Shown in pieces: positions 6,629-15,406 of a DNA stretch of 21,244 nt; position 1 is the first letter of the stretch, and every line of letters starts with the position of its first letter. The notes beneath the pieces are model-generated. The model did no database searches and was not told where the DNA came from. It was given only the letters and a program-made list of their open reading frames with translations. Position numbers and translations under genes: made by a program. The DNA comes from a virus: positions 1 through 21,244 of IMG/VR virus record IMGVR_UViG_3300044843_000463. One strand, given 5' to 3'.

Positions 6629-6648
6629 GGTCTGCAGGGCTGTAGACC
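6629..6648 (-). repeat. Imperfect 20-base palindrome between ejection-protein stop and fiber start
   Basis: GGTCTGCAG at 6629-6637 faces CTGTAGACC at 6640-6648 across two G residues, with one mismatched pair. It lies in the 24-base gap between the TAG of the 1165-residue gene (whose last base it includes) and the GTG of the fiber. In RNA it could form a 9-bp stem with a mismatch. Whether it acts as a processing site, a weak attenuator or chance is not known. Confidence 0.4.
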
Positions 6649-9600
6649 TATTGTGCCGAAACGCCCAGCCCCTTCAAGAACTTGCCGGTTTCCCTCAGTT
6701 CTTCCACCGCCTGCTGGTTCTGAATGATCGTCATTTTGGTCTTGGCCTCGCTCCATTCCTTGGCGGGCTGGCTGGTGCCGGCTGCAGCGCGACGTTCCAG
6801 TTCATCCTGCGTCAGCAGGTCGTAGTAGTCGGTGACACCGCGGATCAGCTTCTGGGCAATCTTTTTTCGGCGCAGTGCCGGCGGCAGGCCGCCAGGAGGG
6901 GCGGATGACAGCTTGTCGTCGTCTTCCAGCCGTTGATACCAAGGGCTGCTGAACAGGGCATAGAAGGCCTCCTTCTTGGTGCGGCCATTGGTGACACGAT
7001 CAAGGATTTGCGTGAGAGGCAGGCTGGCGCCGCCATCTTTGCGAATCCTGATCCCGTCACTGGTGACCGTCTCAATGGGCATCGAGAGCCGCGCGTCAAC
7101 GCTTTTTTCTGCAAGGCCCATGCGAGCTGATGGTGGCAGATCGGCGGGCGCCTTGATCTTGCCGTGGATGTTGTTGTACTCCTGCTGGAGGTCATCTGAC
7201 ATGGCGATGCCATCCAGCTTCCGCTCAAGCAGCGGCTTTGGCGGGTCAAGCATGTCCTGCGTGTCGAGCTCGCTGTAGACCACATCGTTGACCTTCCCCT
7301 TAGGCCAGACGGCCGGGAAGAACATCGGGAACGCGCGGGACAGGTTGATGCCAAGGACGTGCCCTCGCGGTGTGCCGAGGTGATCGGCCTCCTTACGCTT
7401 TGCCCCCAGGGCGCCCGCTGCCAATGGAATGGTGTCCATCAGGAAGTTGCGCAGGAACTGCTCTGCCTTCGCTGTCGCGTCGTCCAGTCCCAGCAGGTAT
7501 TCCTGGTTGGCAGTGCTCGGTTCGTCGCGGTAGAAGCTCTGGCGGTCCATGCCGAGAGCACGCTCAAGATTTCGCTCTGCACCGATGAATGGGATCTGAC
7601 CAGCACCCATGAAGCCGACGAACTGGCTCAGCTTCTCTCCGGCTTTCTCCGTGCCAGACAACATGGCTTCAAGCAGCAAATGCAGCTGCTGCACGCCGGC
7701 CTGGCGCGTGATGTGGCTGGTCAGCACCTTCATGGTTGTCATCGCCAGCTCGTTGCCGTCGTAGTCGTTGGTCAGGGCCGATGTCGCCGCGTCCTTCACG
7801 TCCTTCCAGAGGAACAGGACATTGAGGACCGGGAAGCCGCCGAGCTTCATGCCGAACAGCGTGTTGCGTCGGTCAGGGTCAGGATCGGTCCCGCCGCCAA
7901 CCTGCCCGGCCGCGTCAAGCACGCCGAACGCTGCCAGCAGGGCCCCGCTCATCACCCACCCGGCCTTGACTCGAGCGACCAGTTCCGGCGATGCGTCCTT
8001 GCCGGCGTTGATCATCTTGATCGTGTCGATCACGCCGAACGTGGCCAGGCGGTGATCAAACAGCAGGCCCATGAACGGTGAACGCCAGTACGGCATCACG
8101 TAGCGATCCACCATCCAGTTCTGGCGGAGGCCCATCATTCCCCGATCCAGCGCCTCACCGGGGTTGCCGGTTGGTGCGTCCTGGAAGCGCATCTCGGAGG
8201 AGTACCGCAGCGCTTCCACCGATTCCGGTGTGGCCATGGTCGGGGCGCCGGCCATGTTGCGCTCGGCAAGCATCGCCCCGATCTCGTCGTCAGTGAAATC
8301 GCTGCCCTTGAGGCCGTTCTGCTTGCGGAAGGCCTTGATGTCGCTTTCGCTTGGCGTCGCCTGGTAGATCGCTTCATCAAGCTGGCCTTGCACCCATTCC
8401 GCCCTGGTCCGGTCGTCAAACAGCCCGAGCTGATTGCCCTCCATGCGCGCCTTGACCTCGAGGTCGGCTTTCAGCTTGAAGAGGTAGTGGTACTTGCCAA
8501 ACACCTCATCCACGCCAGCCATGGCCCGCAGGGCGGGTTTCCATGGGGTGTAGAGGTCAATGTCCTTCGCGCTGATGCGTTGGATCCCCTCGCCTCTGGA
8601 AAGACCAAGGGCAGCCACCGATGCCTCCAGCCGGTTCATGCCCGTGTAGAACGTGCCGCCTGGCTTGGTGAGGAACAGGATCCGCGCCGCGGCCTGCAGC
8701 TTGTTGGTGAAGATCCCCATGTTGTGCGGGTTGCCCAGCCGCATGGCCCAGTTAGAGCCAGGCCGGTAGGGCATGTCGAGGATGCCCTGCATGTCCGCGA
8801 TCTCCTGTTCATTGGTGAGCAGCCGCTTGCCGTAGGTGTCGAGGTTGCCGCTGTAGTGGCTCACGCCGTTCTGGAACACCCGCTGCAGGTCACGGCTCCA
8901 AGTGGAGCGCAGAGTGGTCCAGGCGTAGTTGTGGGCCTCGCTGGTGACCTTCAGCGCTTCCATCAGTGGGGCGCGGGTGAGTTGCGTGCCGATCGGCGTT
9001 AGGCGGGCGCCGTTGTAGAAGGTCTGCTGCACCGGCCCAAAAATGGCCATCACGCCGTTGCTGCCGAGGTTCAGGTACTGCGTGTTGAGGTTGCCAAGCT
9101 GGCTGTCCTTCACCAGCGCCGTGGCCATCCGCATGTGGGTGTTGAACCAATCCTTGTCCAGTCGAGACTTCGGATCCAACCCATCAATCTTGGTGGTGTC
9201 GATCAGGAAGTCCAGCTGTTTCGAGTCGCCATTGTCGATCGCATCAACGACGCGAGCGAAGTGTTCGTCGGCGCCGAGATCCTTGCCGGTCATGCCAATG
9301 GCGTCTGTCACGCCTTGCTCGAACTCATCGCCAAGGTCCAGGCGGAACTGTTCAAGATCGAGAATGTTCTCCTGCTGGCTGCGCAGTGCTTGTGCGTGCC
9401 TTCTGGTGACGAGGTTGTTGTGGCGCTCCATCACCAATGCCAGCTTGTACTGGCGGAAGGCATCTTGCATCAGCTCCGGCGGTGGCTTGGCACCGGGAAT
9501 GGCTTTCGCGTAATCCCGAATCTGCTCAAGGGAGTCGAGGTAGACCCGTTTGGTGCGATCGGCCCAGAATCGCAGCCACAGCTTGTTCTCCACGGCGTTG

Positions 9601-10145
9601 ATTGCCGGGGCAGTCTTGACCGCTGCTCGAGCCAGCAGGTCAGCATCACTGGCGCCCAGATCCCGGTAGTAGTCGCTCACCAGCTCGATCAGCTTCTCCT
9701 TGCCATAGCGGCGGGTGACGAAGGCGAAATCGTCTGGCGCGATCCGTTCGTGGGTGATGCCAAGCGCTTCCGCAAAGCGCGCGTAGTCCTCGCGGGTGGA
9801 GAGGTCAACCTCGCGGATCAGGCGGTCGTAGTTCTGGAAGCGACCTTCGCTGCCGGGCGGTCTGGTGCGTTGATCCAGGCCGCGGCCAACAAAGTCATCC
9901 ACCTGTTTCGATGACATGGTGGCGGCCAGCTGCTGATAGCCGCGCTGGACATCCGCCGTGTCCATTTCGCGGGGTGTGCCATCCCGGCCGGGGATGATCA
10001 CGCTGTCGCCAGGAGGTGCCGAGACGCGGGTCCATGCAGCGTTGAGCTGCCGGTCGATGCCTTCCAGCTCCTGCTGCAGTTCGCGCTTGCGCTGCTGCAG
10101 TTCCTGGTCGCGTTGGAAAGCGTCGTCGCAGTTGTTGGCGGTCAT
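6648..10145 (-). CDS. Giant internal/ejection protein (1165 residues), polyvalent-protein C-terminal type
   Basis: A predicted virion core protein in the place of T7 gp16. ATG at 10145 has AGGAGGG (complement 10155-10161) 9 bases upstream and follows the previous stop by 2 bases. An N-terminal coiled coil (about 10-40, QELQQRKRELQQELEGIDRQ) leads into a long helical body. Residues about 345-400 (SNGVMAIFGPVQQTFYNGAR) and about 680-695 (RYVMPYWRSPFMG) resemble the PFxRTP-type region that I associate with the C-terminal parts of large polyvalent proteins. A likely membrane-inserting segment lies at about 728-745 (AGWVMSGALLAAFGVLDAAG). No catalytic motif is evident. By position and length it probably helps form the ejection conduit through the cell envelope. 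Family assignment is by resemblance only; that it is a real structural-scale protein is certain. Confidence 0.8.
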   Translation of the reverse strand: MTANNCDDAFQRDQELQQRKRELQQELEGIDRQLNAAWTRVSAPPGDSVIIPGRDGTPREMDTADVQRGYQQLAATMSSKQVDDFVGRGLDQRTRPPGSEGRFQNYDRLIREVDLSTREDYARFAEALGITHERIAPDDFAFVTRRYGKEKLIELVSDYYRDLGASDADLLARAAVKTAPAINAVENKLWLRFWADRTKRVYLDSLEQIRDYAKAIPGAKPPPELMQDAFRQYKLALVMERHNNLVTRRHAQALRSQQENILDLEQFRLDLGDEFEQGVTDAIGMTGKDLGADEHFARVVDAIDNGDSKQLDFLIDTTKIDGLDPKSRLDKDWFNTHMRMATALVKDSQLGNLNTQYLNLGSNGVMAIFGPVQQTFYNGARLTPIGTQLTRAPLMEALKVTSEAHNYAWTTLRSTWSRDLQRVFQNGVSHYSGNLDTYGKRLLTNEQEIADMQGILDMPYRPGSNWAMRLGNPHNMGIFTNKLQAAARILFLTKPGGTFYTGMNRLEASVAALGLSRGEGIQRISAKDIDLYTPWKPALRAMAGVDEVFGKYHYLFKLKADLEVKARMEGNQLGLFDDRTRAEWVQGQLDEAIYQATPSESDIKAFRKQNGLKGSDFTDDEIGAMLAERNMAGAPTMATPESVEALRYSSEMRFQDAPTGNPGEALDRGMMGLRQNWMVDRYVMPYWRSPFMGLLFDHRLATFGVIDTIKMINAGKDASPELVARVKAGWVMSGALLAAFGVLDAAGQVGGGTDPDPDRRNTLFGMKLGGFPVLNVLFLWKDVKDAATSALTNDYDGNELAMTTMKVLTSHITRQAGVQQLHLLLEAMLSGTEKAGEKLSQFVGFMGAGQIPFIGAERNLERALGMDRQSFYRDEPSTANQEYLLGLDDATAKAEQFLRNFLMDTIPLAAGALGAKRKEADHLGTPRGHVLGINLSRAFPMFFPAVWPKGKVNDVVYSELDTQDMLDPPKPLLERKLDGIAMSDDLQQEYNNIHGKIKAPADLPPSARMGLAEKSVDARLSMPIETVTSDGIRIRKDGGASLPLTQILDRVTNGRTKKEAFYALFSSPWYQRLEDDDKLSSAPPGGLPPALRRKKIAQKLIRGVTDYYDLLTQDELERRAAAGTSQPAKEWSEAKTKMTIIQNQQAVEELRETGKFLKGLGVSAQ

Positions 10146-10147
10146 GG

Positions 10148-13100
10148 TCAGCAGCCCTCCTGTTCGGCCTTGCGGCGGTTGTCGATGATCTGTTGGTCGA
10201 GGTCGTCAATCTGGCGTTGAAGGCGCTGTTGACTGACCTTGGTGGGCGGGGCGTCAAAAATCTGCTGCGAGCGAAGCTCGGATAGCGACATCTCCAACGC
10301 TTTTGGAAGTGACGACACAGGCTTCCCGTCCCAAGAGAAGTCTTCCCAGATGCCAACCTTGAAAGAGCGGTGTTGCCCGTAGACGTTGCTGCTGCCATCG
10401 CGCCACACCTTATACGCAGGTTCGGCGTTCCTCATTTGGCCGCTCGCTGCTTTTTGGAAAACAGTTGAGATTGACTCAAATCCTCTGCCTTGGAAAAGGT
10501 TGACTGTTTTTTCGATAAAGTCATAAGCTTTATTAAGCGCACCAGCAATCTGAGTGATCGCGCCACGAACCCGGGGCGGAATGGCCTTACCGGAATCGTT
10601 GGCCCTGAAGAAGTCATCGAGGATCGCGCTGACTGGATCTATGTTACGGCTGCGGGCTACAAACACTTTTGCGGCCGCTTCGGTCAGCAGCTCGTCGTAG
10701 GCAATGGTGCTGCGCTCTGCCCCCATTTCATCCATTGCCAGTGCAGCCTTGAACCGAGCCATTGGGGTATTAAGAACAGCTAGATCCTTGTCCGGCATCG
10801 CCATCCGCACAATTCTGTGAAACGCTTCATGGAACCCATTGTGCAGGAGATCGCTAAACGTCATCCGTATTGGTATTTCTTCCATGATTGGCGAAAGATT
10901 TTGCCAAATGGTCATCGTGTCCTTCCACTGTTCGTAGGCTCCAGCAATGTCGGCAAGCTGCGATCCGTCTCCGCCCCATTGCTCTGACTGAGGCGCGATT
11001 TTGTACGTGTCAAGCACCCTGATGCGCACTTCATCGCCGACAACTTTTCGCCATGCGGAGATCAGCTCGGGGATCCGATCTTTTGGATAGAGCTCGGCAC
11101 GCATCCCTGCCGCCAGGGCCCGAAGGTCATCGGCGCGGCTGGGCTGACTGCCGCCACGTTGCGCCAAGCGCTGCGCACTGCCGCTCCCGCGCTCCCGCCA
11201 CGGTTGCGCCGGCAGTTCAATCTGCCCGGGGTTGCCCTTGGCTGCCTGTTTCAGCGCCGCCCGCACCGTCTGCCCATGGGCCACCACCTCGTCAAGATTG
11301 AGCCCTGCTTCCTTGACCACCTGGCGGAACTTGGCGGCCGATTTGCTGGGCTTGATCGCGTCGTTGGCCAGCACGTAGGCAGCACGGTCCAGGTCGGACT
11401 GGAAGGTGATGGTGTTGCGTCCGTAGCGAGGTGATGCCTGGCGCAGATCCTGCGGCAGGAGTAGCTCTGGCTGCGACGCGGACAACGCCAAGCGGACGGG
11501 CGCCGGGCGGACGGGCGCCGGGGCCAGCTCATCCAGTCCCTGGCGGATGTTGGCCATCGCCTGTCCTGTCCGCCGATACAGGCGGGCGTCGGACTGGGCC
11601 ATCTCCCGCATCTGGCCTTCGATTGCATCAGCAAGCGGCGTTGCGCTCCGTGGCGCCGCTGGGGTGATCGCCTCGCCCAGATCAGCAACAGCCTCCAAGC
11701 GATTGCCGTCGGCATCCAACTTGTAGATGTCAACCCTGTTGGCGGGGTCCCAGTAAATCCGCACCTGATGCAGGTTCTTGCCCTTGCCTGCCAACCTGCC
11801 GCCCTGGTGGGTGAAGCCGCCGTAGCCGTCCTTCTCCAGCTCCAGCTTGAAGCTCTCCCACGTCCCCTGCAGCTCATAGGAGGGGATCACAAACTCCCGC
11901 GAATACCCCCGCATTTCATCGAACACCTCGGCCAGGGATGGAGTGCCCTCAAACTCGTTGATCGCGGTTTCAATCAGATCCAGCATGTTGTCGTAGCCAG
12001 CTGAGGCACGGAGCTTGTCCAGCACGGCTGGCGTTGCTGGCTTGTCCAGATCAAAGAACTTGACCGGCTTCTTCTCGACCACCTCGTAGGTGACGCCATT
12101 CACCTCGACGCCCCTGGTCTTGTTTTTCTTCTGGTACGTGCCAGCAATGCCGAGGTTGTCTGTGGAGTACAGGCCATTCCCGTAGATGTTCATGCCATCG
12201 TTGTAAAACTCTCCGCCTTCCTCCAACTTGAACTCACTGGCAGCGCCATGGAAGAACCGTGGCTCCTCCCAGTCATCCAGCATCCCGTTGGCCTTCTTCT
12301 CCTCGAAGGTCAGCAGCTCGTAGTCGTTGGCGTCCTTCACCGCCTTTTCCTGCAGTTCCTGCAGTGCTGCATCAGCCCGGGCGTGCTCGAGCGCCAGTCG
12401 CGTCTCATCCGCCAAGGCCTGGGCCGCCCTGCTGCCGGGGGTGATCGGTTCGTTCGGATCAAGCTCATCCAGTCGCACCTGGGCAGGGGCCGGCAGCTCA
12501 GGGATCGGAGCATTGGGCGGTCGCACCTCGCCGCCAGCGATTGCTTCCTGCAGCAGCCGGGCTTCAGCTGCGTCGCGTTGCTCGGCCGTGAGCTCTACCG
12601 GCTGCGACGTCTCATCAGCCTGACGCCCGGCTGCAGCGAACATGTCCTCTTGCACTACGTCGGTGGCGGGTGCCACCTCCTTGCCCATCGCTTCTTGGAT
12701 GGAAGCCGCCAGTCGGTTTTTGATGCCCTTGGCCACCTGGGCCGCCTGCTCGCCCGCCAGCACCCTCTGCGTGCCCTCGTTGAGCAGATCGCCCACCGGG
12801 CCGGTCTGGTACTTGAGATCATCAAAGATCGCCAGCGCGCGACTGGCCTCGCCGCTGATGTCCTTGGCGGCGGTGGCATCCACTTGGCCCACCCGCTCGA
12901 TCTGACCGGCTTGGCGGCCAACGGTGCCAAACAGCTTTTTCTCCTTGCTGAGCAGCAGCCGGACGGCTCCAGCCACCTCGGCCTTGGCCAACATGCCGGC
13001 GTTGAAGTTCTGCGCCCATTCAGTTCCCGACAGGAGGTCGGGCTGATCAGCGGAAGACGATGCCGGCGAGCTCTTGGACATCGCCAGCATTTCCCGCAGC

Positions 13101-15403
13101 GTGCCCTCTTTCACGTTGTCTGGGCCCTGCTGCACCAAGTAGCGGTAGGCCGACCGCATCGTTTCCTCGTCCACCCCTGATTCGCCGATGATCACTGCAC
13201 GGCGCAGCGGGATCTGCTCATTCACCGCTGCGGTGAACACGTCCTCGGGCAACCGGCCAACGGCAATGCCGTCTTTCCAGAAGCCGCTGGCGCCTGGCTT
13301 TCCCAGTGCCTTCAGCTGCGCCGGATCCTTGATGTCGTACTCGCGGGCGAGCTTGGCCGCATCAAACACCGTGCCCTTGCCGTCGCTCACATTGGAGATG
13401 GCGCCTTGCAGCCGGGCCTCAGCTGCCGTGGGTGCATCCAGGTATTCCACCCGCATCGACGGAATCCCCAGGCGCTTCGCTGCAGCCAGCCGGTTGTGAC
13501 CGTTGACGACGTAGACCATGCCCGGGTTGCCAATCTCGCCGCCAGCATCACGCCACACCTGGATGATGTTTTCGGCATTTGGATCCCAGCGTTCAACACC
13601 TTCCAGCGAGTTGCCGATCTGTTCGCCCGCCTCGTTGACGCCGCCCTTGTACTGGAACACCAGCGGGGCGGCTTGCACCTCGCCCGTGGGCAGCATCTGC
13701 GCGCCCATCATCCGATTCACGATTGGTACTCGCCCTTCGGCTGCCATGGCGCCAAACGTGTCGAGCATGTCGGCCTTGCTCAGTTGGCTCGGGTCGTCCA
13801 CTCCGGTCAGCGCCTGGGCTTTCTGCCACAGCTGCGGATTGGCCTCTGCATCGAACAGTGGCCGAAGCTCGTAATCCTCGCGGCCACCCAGCTTGCGCAT
13901 GACCGATGGCAGGTAGTCATCCGCCAGGCGATCGGCGGGGGCCATCACCATGCCGGCATCCATCGGGGGCGGCGCCTGCACCTGCGCCCTGGCCTCGAGC
14001 GTCTGGTTGACCCGCTCCACCACTGGCGTGCCTGGGCTGTTCAGCACGATCTGCAGTTCGCTGTCGCTCAGCTCCTCGATGCCTTTGCCCAGCGCGGTGC
14101 TCTCCGGCAGCTCAGGGTCGTAATCCCATGGGCGCTCTTGACGTGGTTCGTAGATGGCGCCCATGTCGGCGCCGGGATTGGTTGGATCCTGGAGCTCTGC
14201 GCTCGGAATCGGTTTGGGCTCTGGCGGCGCCGCGTTCGTTGGCGCGGCGGCCGGCTCGGGTCGCGCCGCATTGCTGGGCATGCCAAGCCGCTGCTCCATC
14301 GCGGCATTGGCTTCCTGGAACGATGGCTCGCGTGGGGCCGGCGCCGGTGGCTCCATCGCCTGCGGCGTGAAATCCAGCCCATCCGCTTCATCCTTCTCGA
14401 GCAGGCCCATTGCTTCCTGCTTGGCGCGTTGCCTCGTCTCCTGCTGCACGGCGCGGGTGGCGCGGGTGTTGCGGCGGATGTTGCGGAAGGCTGCGGCGCC
14501 CAGTGAAACCGTGCCGCCAACCGCGGCGCCCAGCGCAACGCCGAACGCGGCATTTGGCACCAGTGATTGATTTGCGGCATCGAGCATGTCGGCCTTGCCG
14601 ACATCCACGGCGCCGGGAAGGTTGAAGCCCTTTTCAGCGGGCTGCATTTCGCCTGTCCATTCCCCGGCTGCGTTCACCACTCCCCTGGCAGGCCTTGTCG
14701 CACGGATGAACGGCACCCCCTTTGAGTCGCCGGGGTCAAATGTGAACTGGTTGATCAGATTGACGATGTTGCCGCCGGTGTTGTCGTCGAGGTATGTGCT
14801 CAGCGCTTCGTTGACAGCAAATGCGGCGCCACCGCGGACGGCTGCGCCAAGGGCAGTGGTCGCACGGGCCACGCCAAATCCAGGTGTCACCGGCGCCAGC
14901 ATCACGTTGAGAGCAAGCGATCGGCGGAACTGATCGCCGCTGCGCTCGTCTTGCGTCATCTGCGACGGGGGCTTGGCGCCCAGCGCGGTGTAGACGCGAT
15001 CCACCGTCTGATCAAGGTGCCCCCCGAAACGCCCAGAAGAAGCGTCAGCTTTCGGTCGGCCGCTGGCTCTTTGGGCATAGGAGTAGCCCACTCGCATGGC
15101 GTTGTCGCCAACGCCGGCAACGCCCAACCCGATCCCCTGCAGCGGGCTTGAAGCCACTGCGCGGGACAGTCCGCCGACGTACCGCTGCAATGGGTTGGCG
15201 GGGCGCGGCCGGTTGAACAGCTCGTAGCGGATGTCATTCGAGAGCTTCTCGAAGAAACCCTTGGGCTTCGGCTTCGGCTTGCTCCTTGACTTGGCGGCTG
15301 GCGGCTTGGCAGGTTGCTGCCGCACCGCCGGCACCAGATCGCTGCTCTGCTGCGCGCCGGTCAACACCAGCCGGCCATTCACGATCTTGTGTTCTTGTGG
15401 CAT
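10148..15403 (-). CDS. Polyvalent giant protein: ParB-like, ADP-ribosyltransferase-like and HExxH metallopeptidase-like domains
   Basis: A 1751-residue multi-enzyme protein inside the internal-virion-protein gene block. In order: a basic Pro/Lys N-terminus (30-50); Ala/Gly-rich possible membrane segments (about 165-205 and 280-305); a proline-rich linker (350-410); a ParB/sulfiredoxin-like domain (about 575-680) with VYVVNGHNRLAAAKRLG (N634-L639 core); helical linkers; an ADP-ribosyltransferase-like domain (about 1045-1225) with FFHGA (H1052), GNGLYSTDN (Y1079), YGGFTHQGG (to about 1200) and a closing VRIYWDPANRVDIY; and a zincin-like domain (about 1430-1640) with HEAFH (H1525, E1526, H1529) and a plausible third ligand E1571 or E1575 in DELLTEAAAK. 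A C-terminal coiled coil ends the protein. This mix defines phage polyvalent proteins, thought to enter the host with the DNA and counter defences. Exact targets are unknown. ATG 15403 is preceded by AGGAA. Confidence 0.88.
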   Translation of the reverse strand: MPQEHKIVNGRLVLTGAQQSSDLVPAVRQQPAKPPAAKSRSKPKPKPKGFFEKLSNDIRYELFNRPRPANPLQRYVGGLSRAVASSPLQGIGLGVAGVGDNAMRVGYSYAQRASGRPKADASSGRFGGHLDQTVDRVYTALGAKPPSQMTQDERSGDQFRRSLALNVMLAPVTPGFGVARATTALGAAVRGGAAFAVNEALSTYLDDNTGGNIVNLINQFTFDPGDSKGVPFIRATRPARGVVNAAGEWTGEMQPAEKGFNLPGAVDVGKADMLDAANQSLVPNAAFGVALGAAVGGTVSLGAAAFRNIRRNTRATRAVQQETRQRAKQEAMGLLEKDEADGLDFTPQAMEPPAPAPREPSFQEANAAMEQRLGMPSNAARPEPAAAPTNAAPPEPKPIPSAELQDPTNPGADMGAIYEPRQERPWDYDPELPESTALGKGIEELSDSELQIVLNSPGTPVVERVNQTLEARAQVQAPPPMDAGMVMAPADRLADDYLPSVMRKLGGREDYELRPLFDAEANPQLWQKAQALTGVDDPSQLSKADMLDTFGAMAAEGRVPIVNRMMGAQMLPTGEVQAAPLVFQYKGGVNEAGEQIGNSLEGVERWDPNAENIIQVWRDAGGEIGNPGMVYVVNGHNRLAAAKRLGIPSMRVEYLDAPTAAEARLQGAISNVSDGKGTVFDAAKLAREYDIKDPAQLKALGKPGASGFWKDGIAVGRLPEDVFTAAVNEQIPLRRAVIIGESGVDEETMRSAYRYLVQQGPDNVKEGTLREMLAMSKSSPASSSADQPDLLSGTEWAQNFNAGMLAKAEVAGAVRLLLSKEKKLFGTVGRQAGQIERVGQVDATAAKDISGEASRALAIFDDLKYQTGPVGDLLNEGTQRVLAGEQAAQVAKGIKNRLAASIQEAMGKEVAPATDVVQEDMFAAAGRQADETSQPVELTAEQRDAAEARLLQEAIAGGEVRPPNAPIPELPAPAQVRLDELDPNEPITPGSRAAQALADETRLALEHARADAALQELQEKAVKDANDYELLTFEEKKANGMLDDWEEPRFFHGAASEFKLEEGGEFYNDGMNIYGNGLYSTDNLGIAGTYQKKNKTRGVEVNGVTYEVVEKKPVKFFDLDKPATPAVLDKLRASAGYDNMLDLIETAINEFEGTPSLAEVFDEMRGYSREFVIPSYELQGTWESFKLELEKDGYGGFTHQGGRLAGKGKNLHQVRIYWDPANRVDIYKLDADGNRLEAVADLGEAITPAAPRSATPLADAIEGQMREMAQSDARLYRRTGQAMANIRQGLDELAPAPVRPAPVRLALSASQPELLLPQDLRQASPRYGRNTITFQSDLDRAAYVLANDAIKPSKSAAKFRQVVKEAGLNLDEVVAHGQTVRAALKQAAKGNPGQIELPAQPWRERGSGSAQRLAQRGGSQPSRADDLRALAAGMRAELYPKDRIPELISAWRKVVGDEVRIRVLDTYKIAPQSEQWGGDGSQLADIAGAYEQWKDTMTIWQNLSPIMEEIPIRMTFSDLLHNGFHEAFHRIVRMAMPDKDLAVLNTPMARFKAALAMDEMGAERSTIAYDELLTEAAAKVFVARSRNIDPVSAILDDFFRANDSGKAIPPRVRGAITQIAGALNKAYDFIEKTVNLFQGRGFESISTVFQKAASGQMRNAEPAYKVWRDGSSNVYGQHRSFKVGIWEDFSWDGKPVSSLPKALEMSLSELRSQQIFDAPPTKVSQQRLQRQIDDLDQQIIDNRRKAEQEGC
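10390..10960 (-). other. Lower-GC patch within the metallopeptidase-like domain
   Basis: By hand count, several 60-base lines here hold about 38 to 50 percent G+C (10501-10560 about 38, 10861-10920 about 40, 10441-10500 about 45) against 60 to 68 percent in most of the same gene. The patch covers the HExxH region and the helices after it. The reading frame is intact throughout. It suggests the domain was acquired from a less GC-rich source; individual lines inside it (10621-10680) are closer to normal, so the boundary is fuzzy. Confidence 0.45.
11492..11521 (-). repeat. Perfect 15-bp tandem duplication
   Basis: GCGGACGGGCGCCGG occurs twice in a row (11492-11506 and 11507-11521). On the coding strand it gives the duplicated APVRP-APVR linker between the ADP-ribosyltransferase-like and metallopeptidase-like domains of the 1751-residue protein. 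It keeps the frame and looks like a recent slippage duplication in a tolerant linker. Confidence 0.85.
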
Positions 15404-15406
15404 GGG

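Noticed and set aside
12248-13180. Long plus-strand open frame (310 residues) opposite the 1751-residue gene
   Set aside because: It lies wholly antisense to a well-supported gene with recognisable domains; long antisense frames are expected in GC-rich DNA, and its translation shows no family motif.
13406-14506. Plus-strand open frame of 366 residues
   Set aside because: Antisense shadow of the ParB-like part of the polyvalent protein; rich in Arg/His/Leu with no domain-like pattern.
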